Shown here one piece after another: positions 50,025 through 58,725 of a DNA stretch of 64,000 nt. Both the position numbers and the translations under genes were made by a program. Where the stretch lies: the NCBI GenBank assembly GCA_048594885.1, contig JBMDXB010000041.1, positions 62,001 to 126,000 on the forward strand, in the 5' to 3' direction. Under the pieces are notes generated by a model. The model did no database searches. It worked only from the letters and a program-made list of their open reading frames with translations, and was not told where the DNA came from. Every line of letters starts with the position of its first letter. Within the stretch, counting starts at the first letter, position 1. This DNA comes from JBMDXB01 sp048594885 (GTDB lineage Bacteria > Acidobacteriota > Vicinamibacteria > Vicinamibacterales > 2-12-FULL-66-21).

Positions 50025-50567
50025 CTACATCGCGGCGCGCCACAGCAGCCAGGCGAGGACGACGGCCACGCCGATCACCGCGCGGTACTCGCGATTGCGC
50101 ATCGCCCGCTCGAGGCTGAACCGCCGCGCCTTGCCGGCCACGCGCCCTTCCCGATACGCCGGGTAGACCTCGCCGAACTTCTCCGTCAGGTGTGACTCCT
50201 CGGTCCTGATCGCCGCCGTAAGCGTGATGACGAGATACGCGAGCACGACGACGGCGACCGCGGCGCTTGCCGCGCCGATCGCGAGGCCGACGCCGATCAG
50301 CGTCGATCCCAGATAAAGAGGATGCCGCGTCAGCCGGTACGGCCCGGACGTCGTCACCTCCCTGCCCTTCTCGAGATGCCCAGCCGCCCACACGCGCAGC
50401 AGCTCGCCGGCGACGGCGATCGGTGCGCCGATCGCGAGCGACCGCGGCGTCGGCCGCGCCAGCCAGAGGACCAGCGCGCCGAACGCAAATCCCAGCGGCA
50501 CCCGCCTCCGCGCGAGCGCTTCGGCGAGGCGGGCCCGGGACGCGACGTGTCGCAGCAGATCAGCCAT
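50025..50567 (-). CDS. Isoprenylcysteine/phospholipid methyltransferase-family membrane protein
   Basis: The 180-residue protein has four to five membrane segments and the ICMT/PEMT-family core GPYRLTRHPLYLGSTLIGVG followed by HLTEKFGEVYPAYR, which bind S-adenosylmethionine. Upstream, LRVWAAGHLEKGREVTTSGPYR is the usual lead-in. The substrate (a lipid, prenyl compound or protein) is unknown. It starts 8 bases before the stop of the heptosyltransferase gene and is the last gene of the LPS block, so a modification of an LPS- or envelope-associated lipid is possible but not shown. Confidence 0.87.
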   Translation of the reverse strand: MADLLRHVASRARLAEALARRRVPLGFAFGALVLWLARPTPRSLAIGAPIAVAGELLRVWAAGHLEKGREVTTSGPYRLTRHPLYLGSTLIGVGLAIGAASAAVAVVVLAYLVITLTAAIRTEESHLTEKFGEVYPAYREGRVAGKARRFSLERAMRNREYRAVIGVAVVLAWLLWRAAM

Positions 50568-51561
50568 GAAGCGACAGCCGCTGCTGCACGGCAGCGGTCA
50601 CCTCCGCGACGGTGACGCCGCCGAGACACCAGGACGATCGACGGCAACGGCGATCGTAATGACAGCCGCAGCCCTCGTAGCGCGAAATCACCACATCGTC
50701 TGCCGACCACGGGCCGTTGCGCGAGGCATCGGTCGGACCGAAGATCGCGACCGTCGGCGTGCCGGCCGCAGCGGCGATGTGCAGTGGTCCGGTGTCGCCC
50801 GAGATCATCAGCGACGCTTCGCGGCTGAGCGCCAGCAGATCCGCGACGGACGTCGGCGGCGCCGGGCGCGCGGCGGCGGCGGACGCTTCCGCCACGGCAC
50901 GTGCGAGCTGCTCCTCTCCGGGCCCCCACAAGACGAACGAGGCGATGCCGCGCACGTCGCGGAGGAACGTCGCGATTTCGCCGAACCGCTCCGCCGGCCA
51001 TCGCTTGTTCGGCCACGCCGCACCGGGATTGATCAGCGCGAACGGCTGCCCGTCGCCGGCCATCGACCGGATCGACCGCAACGCGGCCGACTCGACGTGC
51101 GCCAGCGGGAACGCGATGCGATCGTCCTTCACGCCGATCGTCTCCAGCAGCTTCAGGTTCTTCTGAATGACGTGGGTTCCGACATCATCCGATCCGGTCT
51201 GCGAATAGAACGGACGCGCCGTCTTCTCGCGCAGGTGCCAGATCGAGAAGCCGATTACCCGCGCCGCGCCCGAGGCGCGCGCCAGAACCGCCGACTTCAT
51301 CAGTCCCTGCAGGTCGAGCGCGACGTCATACGCCGTCTGCCGCAGCTCCTTCACGGCCTCGGACCAACCCGTCACGCTCGCGCGCCTGACCGGGATGACG
51401 CGATCGATGACGGTGACGAGGTCCAGGATCTCGCGGTGCTTCGCCTCGACGAGCCAGTCGATGCGGGCATCCGGGAACGCGGCGCGCAGCGCCGCGGCGG
51501 CAGGGATGGCGTGGACGACGTCTCCGAGCGCCCCTAAGCGGACAATGAGGATATTCGTCAT
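50560..51561 (-). CDS. waaC: ADP-heptose:LPS heptosyltransferase I-like glycosyltransferase
   Basis: With the ATG at 51561 (MTNILIVRLGALGDVVHAIP) the protein has 333 residues. GT9-family features include the N-terminal GALGDVVHAIPAA loop, DVALDLQGLMKSAV, NPGAAWPNKRWP, a GDTGPLHIAAAAGTPTVAIFGPTD block with catalytic-region residues, and Cys-rich ends (GCGCHYDRRCRR). It adds the first L-glycero-D-manno-heptose to Kdo in the inner core. A longer ORF start at 51693 is unlikely. The gene overlaps the methyltransferase gene by 8 bases. About 110 bases separate it from the upstream adenylyltransferase gene; nothing recognisable lies there. Confidence 0.88.
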   Translation of the reverse strand: MTNILIVRLGALGDVVHAIPAAAALRAAFPDARIDWLVEAKHREILDLVTVIDRVIPVRRASVTGWSEAVKELRQTAYDVALDLQGLMKSAVLARASGAARVIGFSIWHLREKTARPFYSQTGSDDVGTHVIQKNLKLLETIGVKDDRIAFPLAHVESAALRSIRSMAGDGQPFALINPGAAWPNKRWPAERFGEIATFLRDVRGIASFVLWGPGEEQLARAVAEASAAAARPAPPTSVADLLALSREASLMISGDTGPLHIAAAAGTPTVAIFGPTDASRNGPWSADDVVISRYEGCGCHYDRRCRRSSWCLGGVTVAEVTAAVQQRLSLHG

Positions 51562-51673
51562 CGCTTGGATGGCGGGGGCCCCTGCACCCCGCCAGGCGGC
51601 CTGCACTGCGCCAGCGCTACGCCGCTGGCTCCGTTCCGGCCGCACCAGTGACGACGATCGAGGCTGGGCGCCT

Positions 51674-52138
51674 TCATCGGCGGATGCGAGCAATCAAGTC
51701 GCGCGTGGAATGATGCTTCGGGTCGCCGACGATGGCAATGCGGCCGCCGTAAGCGAGGACGGTCTCGCGCTCGGGCACGGTGGCGGTCGTGTAGTCGGTC
51801 CCCTTGCAATGGACGTCGGGCCGCAGCAGCGCGAGCAGCGCTTCGACAGTGCGCTCGGGGAAGATGGTGACGTAGTCGACGCCGCGGATGGCCGCCACGA
51901 GCTCGGCGCGATCCGCCGCCTTCAGAATCGGCCGGCCCGGTCCCTTCAACGCCGCATTCGCATCGTCATTGACGGCGACGACGAGGCGATCCGCTTCGGC
52001 GGCCGCCGCCTGCAGGTAGCGAATGTGGCCTACGTGCAGCAGATCGAAGATGCCGTTGGCGAACGCGATCGTGCGGCCGGCGCGGCGCTCGGCTTCGATG
52101 GCCGCCGCGAGCGCGTCGCGCGGCAGGATTTCAGCCAC
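51674..52138 (-). CDS. rfaE2: D-glycero-beta-D-manno-heptose 1-phosphate adenylyltransferase
   Basis: The GTG at 52138 overlaps the kinase stop codon by 8 bases. The 154-residue protein has the nucleotidyltransferase signature FANGIFDLLHVGHIRYL (H-x-G-H) and the second motif GDPKHHSTRDLI (HSTT/S-like). It makes ADP-heptose from heptose 1-phosphate. In many bacteria this domain is fused to the kinase as HldE; here the two are separate adjacent genes (also called hldC and hldA). Confidence 0.93.
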   Translation of the reverse strand: MAEILPRDALAAAIEAERRAGRTIAFANGIFDLLHVGHIRYLQAAAAEADRLVVAVNDDANAALKGPGRPILKAADRAELVAAIRGVDYVTIFPERTVEALLALLRPDVHCKGTDYTTATVPERETVLAYGGRIAIVGDPKHHSTRDLIARIRR

Positions 52139-53165
52139 GGTGCGCCTGCACCGCCTGCCGCAGTTCATCGGCACTGACGGTCGCGGTCCCGCGCTTCATC
52201 ACGACGACGCCACCGGCATAGTTGGCCAGATGTGCGGCTTCCTCGAACGTTGCGCCAGCCGAAAGCGCGAGCGTCATCGTCGCGATGACGGTGTCGCCGG
52301 CGCCGGTCACGTCGGTGACCTGGTCGGATCCGACGATCGGGATGTGAACGGTTGGCCGCTTCCGCTCGAAGAGTGCCATGCCGCGGCTGCCGCGCGTGAC
52401 GAGTACGGCGGGGGCACGCGTCGCGTCGAGCAACTGCCGGCCGCATCGTTCGAGCTCGCGCGCGTTGTCGCCGATCCTCGTGTCGAACAGTTGCTCCAGC
52501 TCGGATTCGTTCGGCGTGCACGTCGTGATGCCGCGGTACCGCAGCAGCGAGTACCGCGAATCGACGAGCACCAGCGACTGCCCCGTGCCATCGCTCCTGA
52601 GGCGTTCGCGTGTGGCCCGTACGAGCGCCGGCGTCACGAGCCCGCTGCCGTAGTCGGAGACGAGAAGTGCGTCGCATCGTGCTGCCGCCGTCAACAGCCG
52701 CGACGCGACACGCTGCAGATCGCGCTCGGCGGCGTTCGACCGCGCGACGCGATCGATTCGCACGACCTGCTGCTTGGCGGAGTGGACGCCGCCCGCGAGG
52801 ATGCGCGTCTTCGTCGGCGTCACGTAGCGCCGGCCGCGGACCACGCCGCGCTGGTTGACGCCGCGGCCGTCCAGAATCTCGAGCACGCGCCGGCCGGGTT
52901 CGTCGACGCCGGCAACGCCGACGGTCGACACGCGGCCGCCGAGCGCCGCGACGTTGCTCGCCGCGTTGCCGGCGCCGCCGGGCACGATCTCCGTCGAGTC
53001 GTAGTTGAGAATCAGAACGGGCGCTTCGCGGGAAACGCGCGCGATCTCGCCGTAGATGAACTCGTCGACGAGCAGATCGCCGAAGACCAGCACGCGCGCC
53101 TTCGCAAAGCCGTCGACGAGCGACAGCAGCCGGTCCCGATCGATCGTGTGGCTGGAGCGCTTCAT
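52131..53165 (-). CDS. rfaE1: D-glycero-beta-D-manno-heptose-7-phosphate kinase
   Basis: The ATG at 53165 overlaps the gmhB stop by 4 bases (ATGA). The 344-residue protein is a PfkB-fold sugar kinase with VLVFGDLLVDEFIYG at the N-terminus, VPGGAGNAASNVAALGG, LLVSDYGSG and VTDVTGAGDTVIATMTLAL carrying the catalytic Asp. It phosphorylates C1 of heptose 7-phosphate, preceding GmhB and RfaE2. Adjacent gmhB and rfaE2 support the assignment. Earlier in-frame starts up to 53420 lie inside gmhB and are not credible. Confidence 0.93.
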   Translation of the reverse strand: MKRSSHTIDRDRLLSLVDGFAKARVLVFGDLLVDEFIYGEIARVSREAPVLILNYDSTEIVPGGAGNAASNVAALGGRVSTVGVAGVDEPGRRVLEILDGRGVNQRGVVRGRRYVTPTKTRILAGGVHSAKQQVVRIDRVARSNAAERDLQRVASRLLTAAARCDALLVSDYGSGLVTPALVRATRERLRSDGTGQSLVLVDSRYSLLRYRGITTCTPNESELEQLFDTRIGDNARELERCGRQLLDATRAPAVLVTRGSRGMALFERKRPTVHIPIVGSDQVTDVTGAGDTVIATMTLALSAGATFEEAAHLANYAGGVVVMKRGTATVSADELRQAVQAHRG

Positions 53166-53734
53166 GACGCGCGCAGGATCCAGGAGACCGCCCCCATGAG
53201 ATTGTCCGCGACTGCCGCCGGCGCCACGCCCTCGCGTGCCACCCGCTGCTCCGTGCCGCGGCCGTATCCCGTGCGCACGAGCACGCTGCGAGCGCCGGCT
53301 GCCTGGCCGACCAGGACATCCTCGAACTTGTCGCCGACCATGTACGACGCCGTGAGATCGAGGTCGAGGTCCGCGGCCGCTCGCCGCAGGAGTCCCGGCG
53401 CCGGCTTGCGGCAGTCGCACGTGCAGCGCAGCGTCTCGACGATGCCCTCCGGGTGATGCGGGCAGTAGTAGAACCCGTCAATCCGCGCCCCCGCCTCCGC
53501 CGCGCGGTCGGCGATGTGCGCGTGTGCCTCGGCGACGAATGCCTCCTTCACGATTCCTCGAGCGATCCCCGCCTGGTTCGTGATCACGACGACGGCGAAA
53601 CCCGCGCGGTTCAGCAACCGGACCGCGTCGAGCGTGAACGGAAAGAAGACGAGGCGATCCAGCGACGCGAGATACCCCGCCTCCTCCAGCATCGTCCCGT
53701 CACGATCGAGAAACACCGCGCGTCTGGCGCTCAC
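53162..53734 (-). CDS. gmhB: D-glycero-D-manno-heptose 1,7-bisphosphate 7-phosphatase
   Basis: I used the GTG at 53734 (VSARRAVFLDRDGTMLEEAGY), with GGGGAG upstream; the in-frame extension to 53869 is low-complexity Gly/Arg. The HAD motifs are FLDRDGT (nucleophile Asp), VVVITNQ (motif II) and GDKFEDVLVGQ (motif IV). The zinc-binding loop CPHHPEG...LRCTCDCRKP is characteristic of GmhB. It removes the 7-phosphate from heptose bisphosphate. It is coupled to rfaE1 by a 4-base overlap and follows waaF by 11 bases. Confidence 0.94.
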   Translation of the reverse strand: MSARRAVFLDRDGTMLEEAGYLASLDRLVFFPFTLDAVRLLNRAGFAVVVITNQAGIARGIVKEAFVAEAHAHIADRAAEAGARIDGFYYCPHHPEGIVETLRCTCDCRKPAPGLLRRAAADLDLDLTASYMVGDKFEDVLVGQAAGARSVLVRTGYGRGTEQRVAREGVAPAAVADNLMGAVSWILRAS

Positions 53735-53745
53735 TCCCAGCTCCC

Positions 53746-54804
53746 CTAACCCTCGGCTCCCAGGTTCCCCGGCCCCCCGGCCCCCCGGCCCGCTTCCAGC
53801 CTCTCGCTGACGGCGCCAACCACTCGAGCCACGGTGATGCCCTTCATGCAGCGATGATCGATCGGGCATTCACGCAGCATGCACGGACGGCAGAACACGT
53901 CGTGAATCAGCACGTCGTGTGCCCCGAGTGGCGCCGTCTCGCGCTCGTCGGTCGGGCCGAAGATTGCCGTCACCGGAACACCCGTCGCAGCCGCGAGGTG
54001 CATCGCGCCGGAGTCGTTCGAGACGAACGCGTCGCAGCGGGCGAGGATCCCAATCAGTAGACGGAGGTCCGTGCGGCCGGTGAGATTGACGATGCGGACG
54101 TCCGGCGGCAGCGCTGATTCTATCTCACGGCCTGCGGCGCGGTCGCCGGCGGCGCCGACGAGGACGCACGTCGCGCCCGGCTCGCGCGACAGCCTGACGA
54201 TCGTCTCTGCCACGCGCCGCGGCGGCCAGCGCTTCGCGTGTCCGTACGCCGCGCCGGGCGCAAAGCCCACGATCGGGCGATCGGGAGGGACCCGCTCGTC
54301 ATCGAACAACGCATCGGCTCGCGCCAGCGTTTCCGGTCGCGCGCCGACACGAGGCAGTTCGTCGCTGTTCACGTCGATGCCCAGCCCGCGCACCAGCGCG
54401 CGGTAGTACTCCGCCTGGTGCACTTTGCCTGCAGGCCGCTTCACGGCGCGCGTGAGGAGAAGGCTTCGGCCCGCTGCCGCGTAGCCCCATCGCTCAACGA
54501 TGCCGGCGCGACGCGCATTCCATGCCGAGCGGAACGAATTCGGGAGGAGCAGGACGGCGTCGAAGCGGCCGTCCCGGAGCGCCGCGATGTCGCGCGCGTC
54601 GGCGAGCGTCACCAGTTCGTTCTGCTGCGCAAGCGTGTCTTCCTCGAACAGCGGCGCGATCGAGGGAGGCGCGGCGATCGCGAGGGTCGCGCCCGCATAC
54701 GCCCGGCGCACCGCGGCGATGGCGGGGAGCGCGAGGACCGCATCGCCGAGCCAGTTCGGCGTGCGGATGACGAGGCGATGGAGATCTCTTCGCACGGGAT
54801 CCAC
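53746..54804 (-). CDS. waaF: ADP-heptose:LPS heptosyltransferase II
   Basis: The 352-residue GT9 enzyme has LVIRTPNWLGDAVLALPAI at the N-terminus, the WaaF hallmark RTPNWLGD, then VLLLPNSFRSAWNARRAGI, PGAAYGHAKRWPPRRVAE and FVSNDSGAMHLAAATGVPVTAIFGPTD. The C-terminal CRPCMLRECPIDHRCMKGI block is typical. The start is a GTG at 54804. It adds the second heptose of the inner core. The last 15 or so residues are Gly-rich (GRGAGGPGNLGAEG) and lie in a GGCCCC repeat stretch. Upstream is the 8-bp periodic hairpin. Confidence 0.93.
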   Translation of the reverse strand: MDPVRRDLHRLVIRTPNWLGDAVLALPAIAAVRRAYAGATLAIAAPPSIAPLFEEDTLAQQNELVTLADARDIAALRDGRFDAVLLLPNSFRSAWNARRAGIVERWGYAAAGRSLLLTRAVKRPAGKVHQAEYYRALVRGLGIDVNSDELPRVGARPETLARADALFDDERVPPDRPIVGFAPGAAYGHAKRWPPRRVAETIVRLSREPGATCVLVGAAGDRAAGREIESALPPDVRIVNLTGRTDLRLLIGILARCDAFVSNDSGAMHLAAATGVPVTAIFGPTDERETAPLGAHDVLIHDVFCRPCMLRECPIDHRCMKGITVARVVGAVSERLEAGRGAGGPGNLGAEG

Positions 54805-54848
54805 TTGTCACGCTGTAACGATCGTCACGATTCCAGCCTTCGGCCGAC

Positions 54849-54938
54849 ACGAAGGCACGAAGGCACGAAGACACGAAGGCTTGAAGGTACGAAGCCAACA
54901 ATATTGCTTTCGTGACTTCGTGTCTTCGTGCCTTCGTG
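54849..54938. repeat. Hairpin with 8-bp periodic arms, copy 1
   Basis: The left arm has six 8-base units of the type ACGAAGGC (54849-54896). A short loop with AACAATATTG follows, and the right arm (54907-54938) is a set of the complementary units (ACTTCGTG, TCTTCGTG, CCTTCGTG). It fills the gap between the waaF and lpxL-like genes. A second, related copy lies at 57052-57121. Confidence 0.85.
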
Positions 54939-54950
54939 CAAGCCGGCAGG

Positions 54951-55910
54951 CTATCCGTCCCTCACGTCCTCATTGCTGGCCACCGGGAACATCCCGCCGA
55001 CGCGCTCGGGCGGCGGGCCGACGTCGCGCCAGCGGCGGTGCATCCAGAGCCACAGGTTCGGGTAACGCCGCACGTACATCTCCAGCACGTCGGTGCATCG
55101 CTGCGTGAACTCACGGATCGCGTCGGGATCGTCGCGCCGCGGCGGATCGACGGCGTGCTCGTAGACCATCCGGAACCGGCCGCCGGCGAGCGGCAGCGCG
55201 AACACCGGTACGACCGGGGCGCCGGTCCGCAGCGCGATTGCCGCCAGCGCGGAGGTCGTCGCCGCCGGCCGGTTGAAGAAGTCGACGAACACCGCATCCG
55301 CCGTCTGAATGTGCTGGTCGATCAGCACCGCGATCGCCTGGTTCGACTCGAGCGCCCGCAGCACGCGGCGCAGCGCGCCCTTGCGGTAGATGACGGTGTT
55401 GCCGGTCGACGTCCGCACGCGCTCGAGCAGATCGTGCAGCAACGGGTTGTCGAGGGGCCGCGCCAGCACCGCGATCGGGTGGAGCGCGATCGCGTGCACC
55501 AGGGCGTTGATCTCCCAGAAGCCGAAATGCCCGGTGAACAGCAGCACGCCCCGTCCGAGGCCATGCGCGCTGCGCACGCGCTCCTCCCCCTCGAACTCGA
55601 CGCACGCCATCATCTGCTGCGGCGTCATCGTGCTGAACTTGAGGAGCGCCATCAGCAGCCGGCCGAAGTGCGCGAACATCTCGCGCGCGATCGTCCGGCA
55701 CTCGCCTTCCGTTCGATGCGGAAAGGCCGTCCGCAGATTCGCCAGCGCGAGCCGCCGGTGCGGCCTGTCGAACAGATAGAACGCCGTGCCGAGCAGCGCG
55801 CCTCCCGCCAGCACGGCCTGCATCGGCACCCGGCGCACCAGCGACACGACGCTGACGACGGCGCCGTACTCGAGACGATGCCGGAAGATCGGCCTGTGTT
55901 CCTCAGTCAA
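54951..55910 (-). CDS. Lysophospholipid/lipid A acyltransferase, LpxL/HtrB family
   Basis: The 319-residue protein has the HxxxxD/E catalytic site as GHFGFWE, plus NLRTAFPHRTEGECR, VLARPLDNPLLHDLLERVR, VLIDQHIQTADAVFVDFFNRPAATT and PNLWLWMHRRWRD near the C-terminus. LpxL enzymes transfer a secondary acyl chain to Kdo2-lipid IVA. It overlaps the lpxK gene by 8 bases, and genes for Kdo and heptose addition flank it, which fits lipid A maturation. Chain length specificity is not readable. Confidence 0.9.
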   Translation of the reverse strand: MTEEHRPIFRHRLEYGAVVSVVSLVRRVPMQAVLAGGALLGTAFYLFDRPHRRLALANLRTAFPHRTEGECRTIAREMFAHFGRLLMALLKFSTMTPQQMMACVEFEGEERVRSAHGLGRGVLLFTGHFGFWEINALVHAIALHPIAVLARPLDNPLLHDLLERVRTSTGNTVIYRKGALRRVLRALESNQAIAVLIDQHIQTADAVFVDFFNRPAATTSALAAIALRTGAPVVPVFALPLAGGRFRMVYEHAVDPPRRDDPDAIREFTQRCTDVLEMYVRRYPNLWLWMHRRWRDVGPPPERVGGMFPVASNEDVRDG

Positions 55911-56913
55911 TGATGACGTCGCGGGCCGCGGCGATCGAGCCGGCGAGCCACTGCCGGAAATCGGTCGGCGCGTCGGGTTCCATTGTAAGCGGCAGCCACC
56001 CGATCGGCATCCCGAACGGACGGTACCGGAGCAGCCGGACGTAGTCCTTCTCCGTCGTCAGGATCGCCGACGCTCCCGCCGCACGCGCGGCGGCGACGAT
56101 GCGTTCCAGATCGCGCGTCGAGTACGCGTAGTGGTCGCGGAACGCCATCGCGCCGGCAACCTGCCATCCTGCCGCGCGCACGTCGGCAACGAATCGGTGC
56201 GGGTGCGCGATGCCGGCGACGGCAAACACCGATCGCGAGCCGCGGTCGACCGCGATCCCCGGTGGATCGCCGATGCGGCGCGACCAGCGGAACACCGGGA
56301 TGTCGACGCCGCGCGTGTCCACCTCGAGGTCGGGTTCAGACGTAATCACCGCATCGGCGGCGACGAGCGTATCCATCGGCTCACGCAGCCGCCCCCCCGG
56401 CACCGTCACCGGCTCCTTCACATCGTCCCGGCCGACGATCACGAGATCGACGTCGCGATCGAGTTGCAGGTGCTGGAAGCCGTCGTCGAGAATGTGCGCC
56501 GTGGCGTCGAAGTGGTGCTCGGCAAGACGGCCGGCGAGATAGCGATCGGGCGACGACAGCACGATCGCGCCGGGCACCTGGCGCGCGAGCATCAGCGGCT
56601 CGTCGCCCGCGCGGTCGATGTCCGCGCGGATGTCCTTCGGATCCCGGACGACGACGACGCCGTCGGCGGCTTCGCGTCGAGCGTAACCGCGGCTCAGGAT
56701 GGCGGGCCGCTCGCCCATCTCGAGCAGCAGCTTCGCGACGTGGGCGACGACCGGCGTCTTCCCGCGGCCGCCGACCGCCAGGTTGCCGACGCTGATCACC
56801 GGCCGCCGCAGCCGTCGGCGCAGGTGCGGCCGCGCGGCGTAGTACTCGCGGCGGCGCCGGACGATTGCCGCGTACACGCTGCTCAGCACAGGTGTGAAGG
56901 TACCACGGGTCAC
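55903..56913 (-). CDS. lpxK: Tetraacyldisaccharide 4'-kinase
   Basis: It phosphorylates the 4' position of the lipid A disaccharide. Family features are VPVISVGN-type RPVISVGNLAVGGRGKTPVV (P-loop), AILSRGYARR, GDEPLMLARQ, HILDDGFQHLQLDRDVDLVIV (catalytic DDG/H region), and RDHYAYSTRDL. I prefer the GTG at 56913, which starts close to the usual N-terminus (LSSVYAAIVRRRREYYA); a GTG at 56958 would add 15 residues. It overlaps the LpxL-like gene by 8 bases. Confidence 0.93.
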   Translation of the reverse strand: MTRGTFTPVLSSVYAAIVRRRREYYAARPHLRRRLRRPVISVGNLAVGGRGKTPVVAHVAKLLLEMGERPAILSRGYARREAADGVVVVRDPKDIRADIDRAGDEPLMLARQVPGAIVLSSPDRYLAGRLAEHHFDATAHILDDGFQHLQLDRDVDLVIVGRDDVKEPVTVPGGRLREPMDTLVAADAVITSEPDLEVDTRGVDIPVFRWSRRIGDPPGIAVDRGSRSVFAVAGIAHPHRFVADVRAAGWQVAGAMAFRDHYAYSTRDLERIVAAARAAGASAILTTEKDYVRLLRYRPFGMPIGWLPLTMEPDAPTDFRQWLAGSIAAARDVIID

Positions 56914-57051
56914 ACTGCCTGATCGCTGCAGCACGCCAAAATGGTCACGCCTCGACACAGCCCCTGTCGTCAGTCGCCTTCACAGGAGTCACCATGAGCT
57001 CCGCTCACCCCGCAGCATGAAAGTCCGCGGCCACGCCAGCCTGCGGCTCCC

Positions 57052-57121
57052 ACGAAGACACGAAGGCGCGAAGGCACGAAGCCCTGTTGTTTTCGTGTCT
57101 TTGTGGCTTCGTGCCTTCCTG
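57052..57121. repeat. Hairpin with 8-bp periodic arms, copy 2
   Basis: The left arm has four units (ACGAAGAC, ACGAAGGC, GCGAAGGC, ACGAAGCC; 57052-57083), the loop is CTGTTGT, and the right arm (57090-57121) reads TTTTCGTGTCTTTGTGGCTT then CGTGCCTTCCTG. It is the same family as 54849-54938 and lies between the waaA and lpxK genes. Confidence 0.85.
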
Positions 57122-57169
57122 ATCGCGCAGCCGGCCGTCTGCCCGTCCAGCGGCTCTCATTTTCCGAGC

Positions 57170-57235
57170 AGCAACGGAGAAGGGAAGCAGCTAATTCCTT
57201 CTGTAAAGAAGAGATTGCTCCCCTTCTCCCCTGCT
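57170..57235. repeat. Long imperfect inverted repeat downstream of waaA
   Basis: The arms 57170-57189 and 57216-57235 are complementary at 17 of 20 positions, and the loop itself holds a small CTTCT/AGAAG stem. It lies 22 bases past the waaA stop on the minus strand and could terminate that transcript or stabilise its 3' end. Confidence 0.6.
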
Positions 57236-57257
57236 CCTGAGAACGCGAGATCCCCAA

Positions 57258-58589
57258 TTAGTGAATGCGCCGGAATGGTCGGACGACGCCGCCGGCCGAC
57301 GGCGGCAGGAGCTGCCCGACGACGGCGAGGCTGCGGGCGCGCGCGCCGCGGTTGGCCTCGACGAGCGCGCGGGCGGCGGCGCCGAGGCTCGCGCGGCGCA
57401 CGGGATCGCCGAGCAGGTCGAGCAGGACGGTCTCGAGCTCGCGGCCGCTCTGGATCTGGATCGCCGCGCCGTTCTCCAGGAACGTCTGCGCGATCTCCGC
57501 GAAGTTCTGCATGTGGGGCCCGAAGACAATGGGCTTTCCGAAGACCGCGGGCTCGAGGATGTTGTGCCCGCCCCAGTCCACCAGGCTTCCACCGACGAAC
57601 ACGGCGGTCGCCACCTGATAGAGCTGCGCGAGCTCGCCGATCGTGTCGAGCACGACGACGTCCTGCCGCGGCTCGGCGTCGACGCGGAGCTCCGTGCGCC
57701 GCGTGACGTTCCAGCCACCGCGGCGCGCCAGCCGCTCCACCTCGTCGAACCGCTCCGGCTTGCGCGGCGCGATGATTAGCAGCGGGTTCGCCAGCGTCGC
57801 GCGGATGCGCTGGAAAGCCTCGAGCACCGGCTCCTCTTCGCCTTTCAGCGTGCTGGCCGCGATGATCACCGGGCGATCCGGACTGATGCGGAAGTAGCGC
57901 AGCACGCGGTTGCGGCCGCGGTCTGGAACCGTCGAACCCGGGATCTCCAGTGAATCGAACTTCAGCGATCCGGTGACGACCACGCGGTCACGCTCGGCGC
58001 CGATGTCGATGACGCGCCGCGCCGATTCGTCGCTCTGCATGCAGAAGCGATCGACGTCCTGCAGCACGCGACGGAAGAAGCCGCGCGCGAGCCGATAGCG
58101 CGGATACGACCGCGAAGAAATGCGGCCGTTGACCAGCATCGTCCGCACCCCGGCGCGACGGCATTCGCGCAGCAGGTTCGGCCAGATCTCGGTCTCCATC
58201 ATGATGAACAGCCGCGGCTTCACGAGCTCGAGCGTGCGCTTGACGATGAAGCTGAAATCGAACGGGAAGTAGAAGACGTCGTCGACGTACTGCAGGTTGT
58301 TGCGCGCAATCTGCTGCCCCGTCATCGTCGTCGTCGAGAGGAAGATGCGCAGGCGCGGGTAGCGCTCGCGGAGCTCGGGCAGCAGCGCGCGCGCGGTCAG
58401 CACCTCGCCGACCGAGACCGCGTGAATCCAGATCGACTCGTCGCCGTCGAAGTTGAACGACACCGGCAGATAGCCGAGCCGCTGCGGCAGCGAGCGCACG
58501 TACTTGCGGTAGCGCACCGCCTGGTAGATCAGGTACGGCGACATCACCACGAAGAAGGCGACGATGAGAATGCTGTAGACGAAATACAT
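57258..58589 (-). CDS. waaA: 3-deoxy-D-manno-octulosonic acid (Kdo) transferase
   Basis: With the ATG at 58589 the product begins MYFVYSILIVAFFVVMSPYLI, a membrane anchor as in other WaaA proteins, and is 443 residues long; an ATG at 58658 adds 23 unanchored residues. Key blocks are SIWIHAVSVGEVLTARALLPEL (catalytic Glu), LSTTTMTGQQ, METEIWPNLLRECRRAGV, LVNGRIS, VVVTGSLKFDS and FVGGSLVDWGGHNILEPAVFGKPIVFGPH. It transfers Kdo to lipid IVA. It opens the minus-strand LPS block and diverges from the gap gene. Confidence 0.94.
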   Translation of the reverse strand: MYFVYSILIVAFFVVMSPYLIYQAVRYRKYVRSLPQRLGYLPVSFNFDGDESIWIHAVSVGEVLTARALLPELRERYPRLRIFLSTTTMTGQQIARNNLQYVDDVFYFPFDFSFIVKRTLELVKPRLFIMMETEIWPNLLRECRRAGVRTMLVNGRISSRSYPRYRLARGFFRRVLQDVDRFCMQSDESARRVIDIGAERDRVVVTGSLKFDSLEIPGSTVPDRGRNRVLRYFRISPDRPVIIAASTLKGEEEPVLEAFQRIRATLANPLLIIAPRKPERFDEVERLARRGGWNVTRRTELRVDAEPRQDVVVLDTIGELAQLYQVATAVFVGGSLVDWGGHNILEPAVFGKPIVFGPHMQNFAEIAQTFLENGAAIQIQSGRELETVLLDLLGDPVRRASLGAAARALVEANRGARARSLAVVGQLLPPSAGGVVRPFRRIH

Positions 58590-58634
58590 CGAAAAACGGA
58601 ATGAAAACCCGGTGAATTTCGAATGTACCACGGT

Positions 58635-58664
58635 TTGACCGACCTCGGAGCCGTTCATTAGAAT
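58635..58664 (+). promoter_or_regulatory. Sigma-70-like promoter upstream of gap
   Basis: TTGACC at 58635-58640, an 18-base spacer and TAGAAT at 58659-58664 give a good housekeeping promoter. The gap start codon lies 61 bases after the -10 box. It overlaps the 5' end of the longer waaA reading frame, another reason to prefer the shorter waaA start. Confidence 0.65.
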
Positions 58665-58725
58665 CAGTTGTTTGCACTACTACAGACCGCTGCAGCCGTC
58701 TGCACGGCGCCGGAGGAAAGCTGAC

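Noticed and set aside
53756..53800. GGCCCC-rich tract at the end of waaF as a repeat element
   Set aside because: It is short, codes for the Gly-rich C-terminus, and no second copy was seen in the window.
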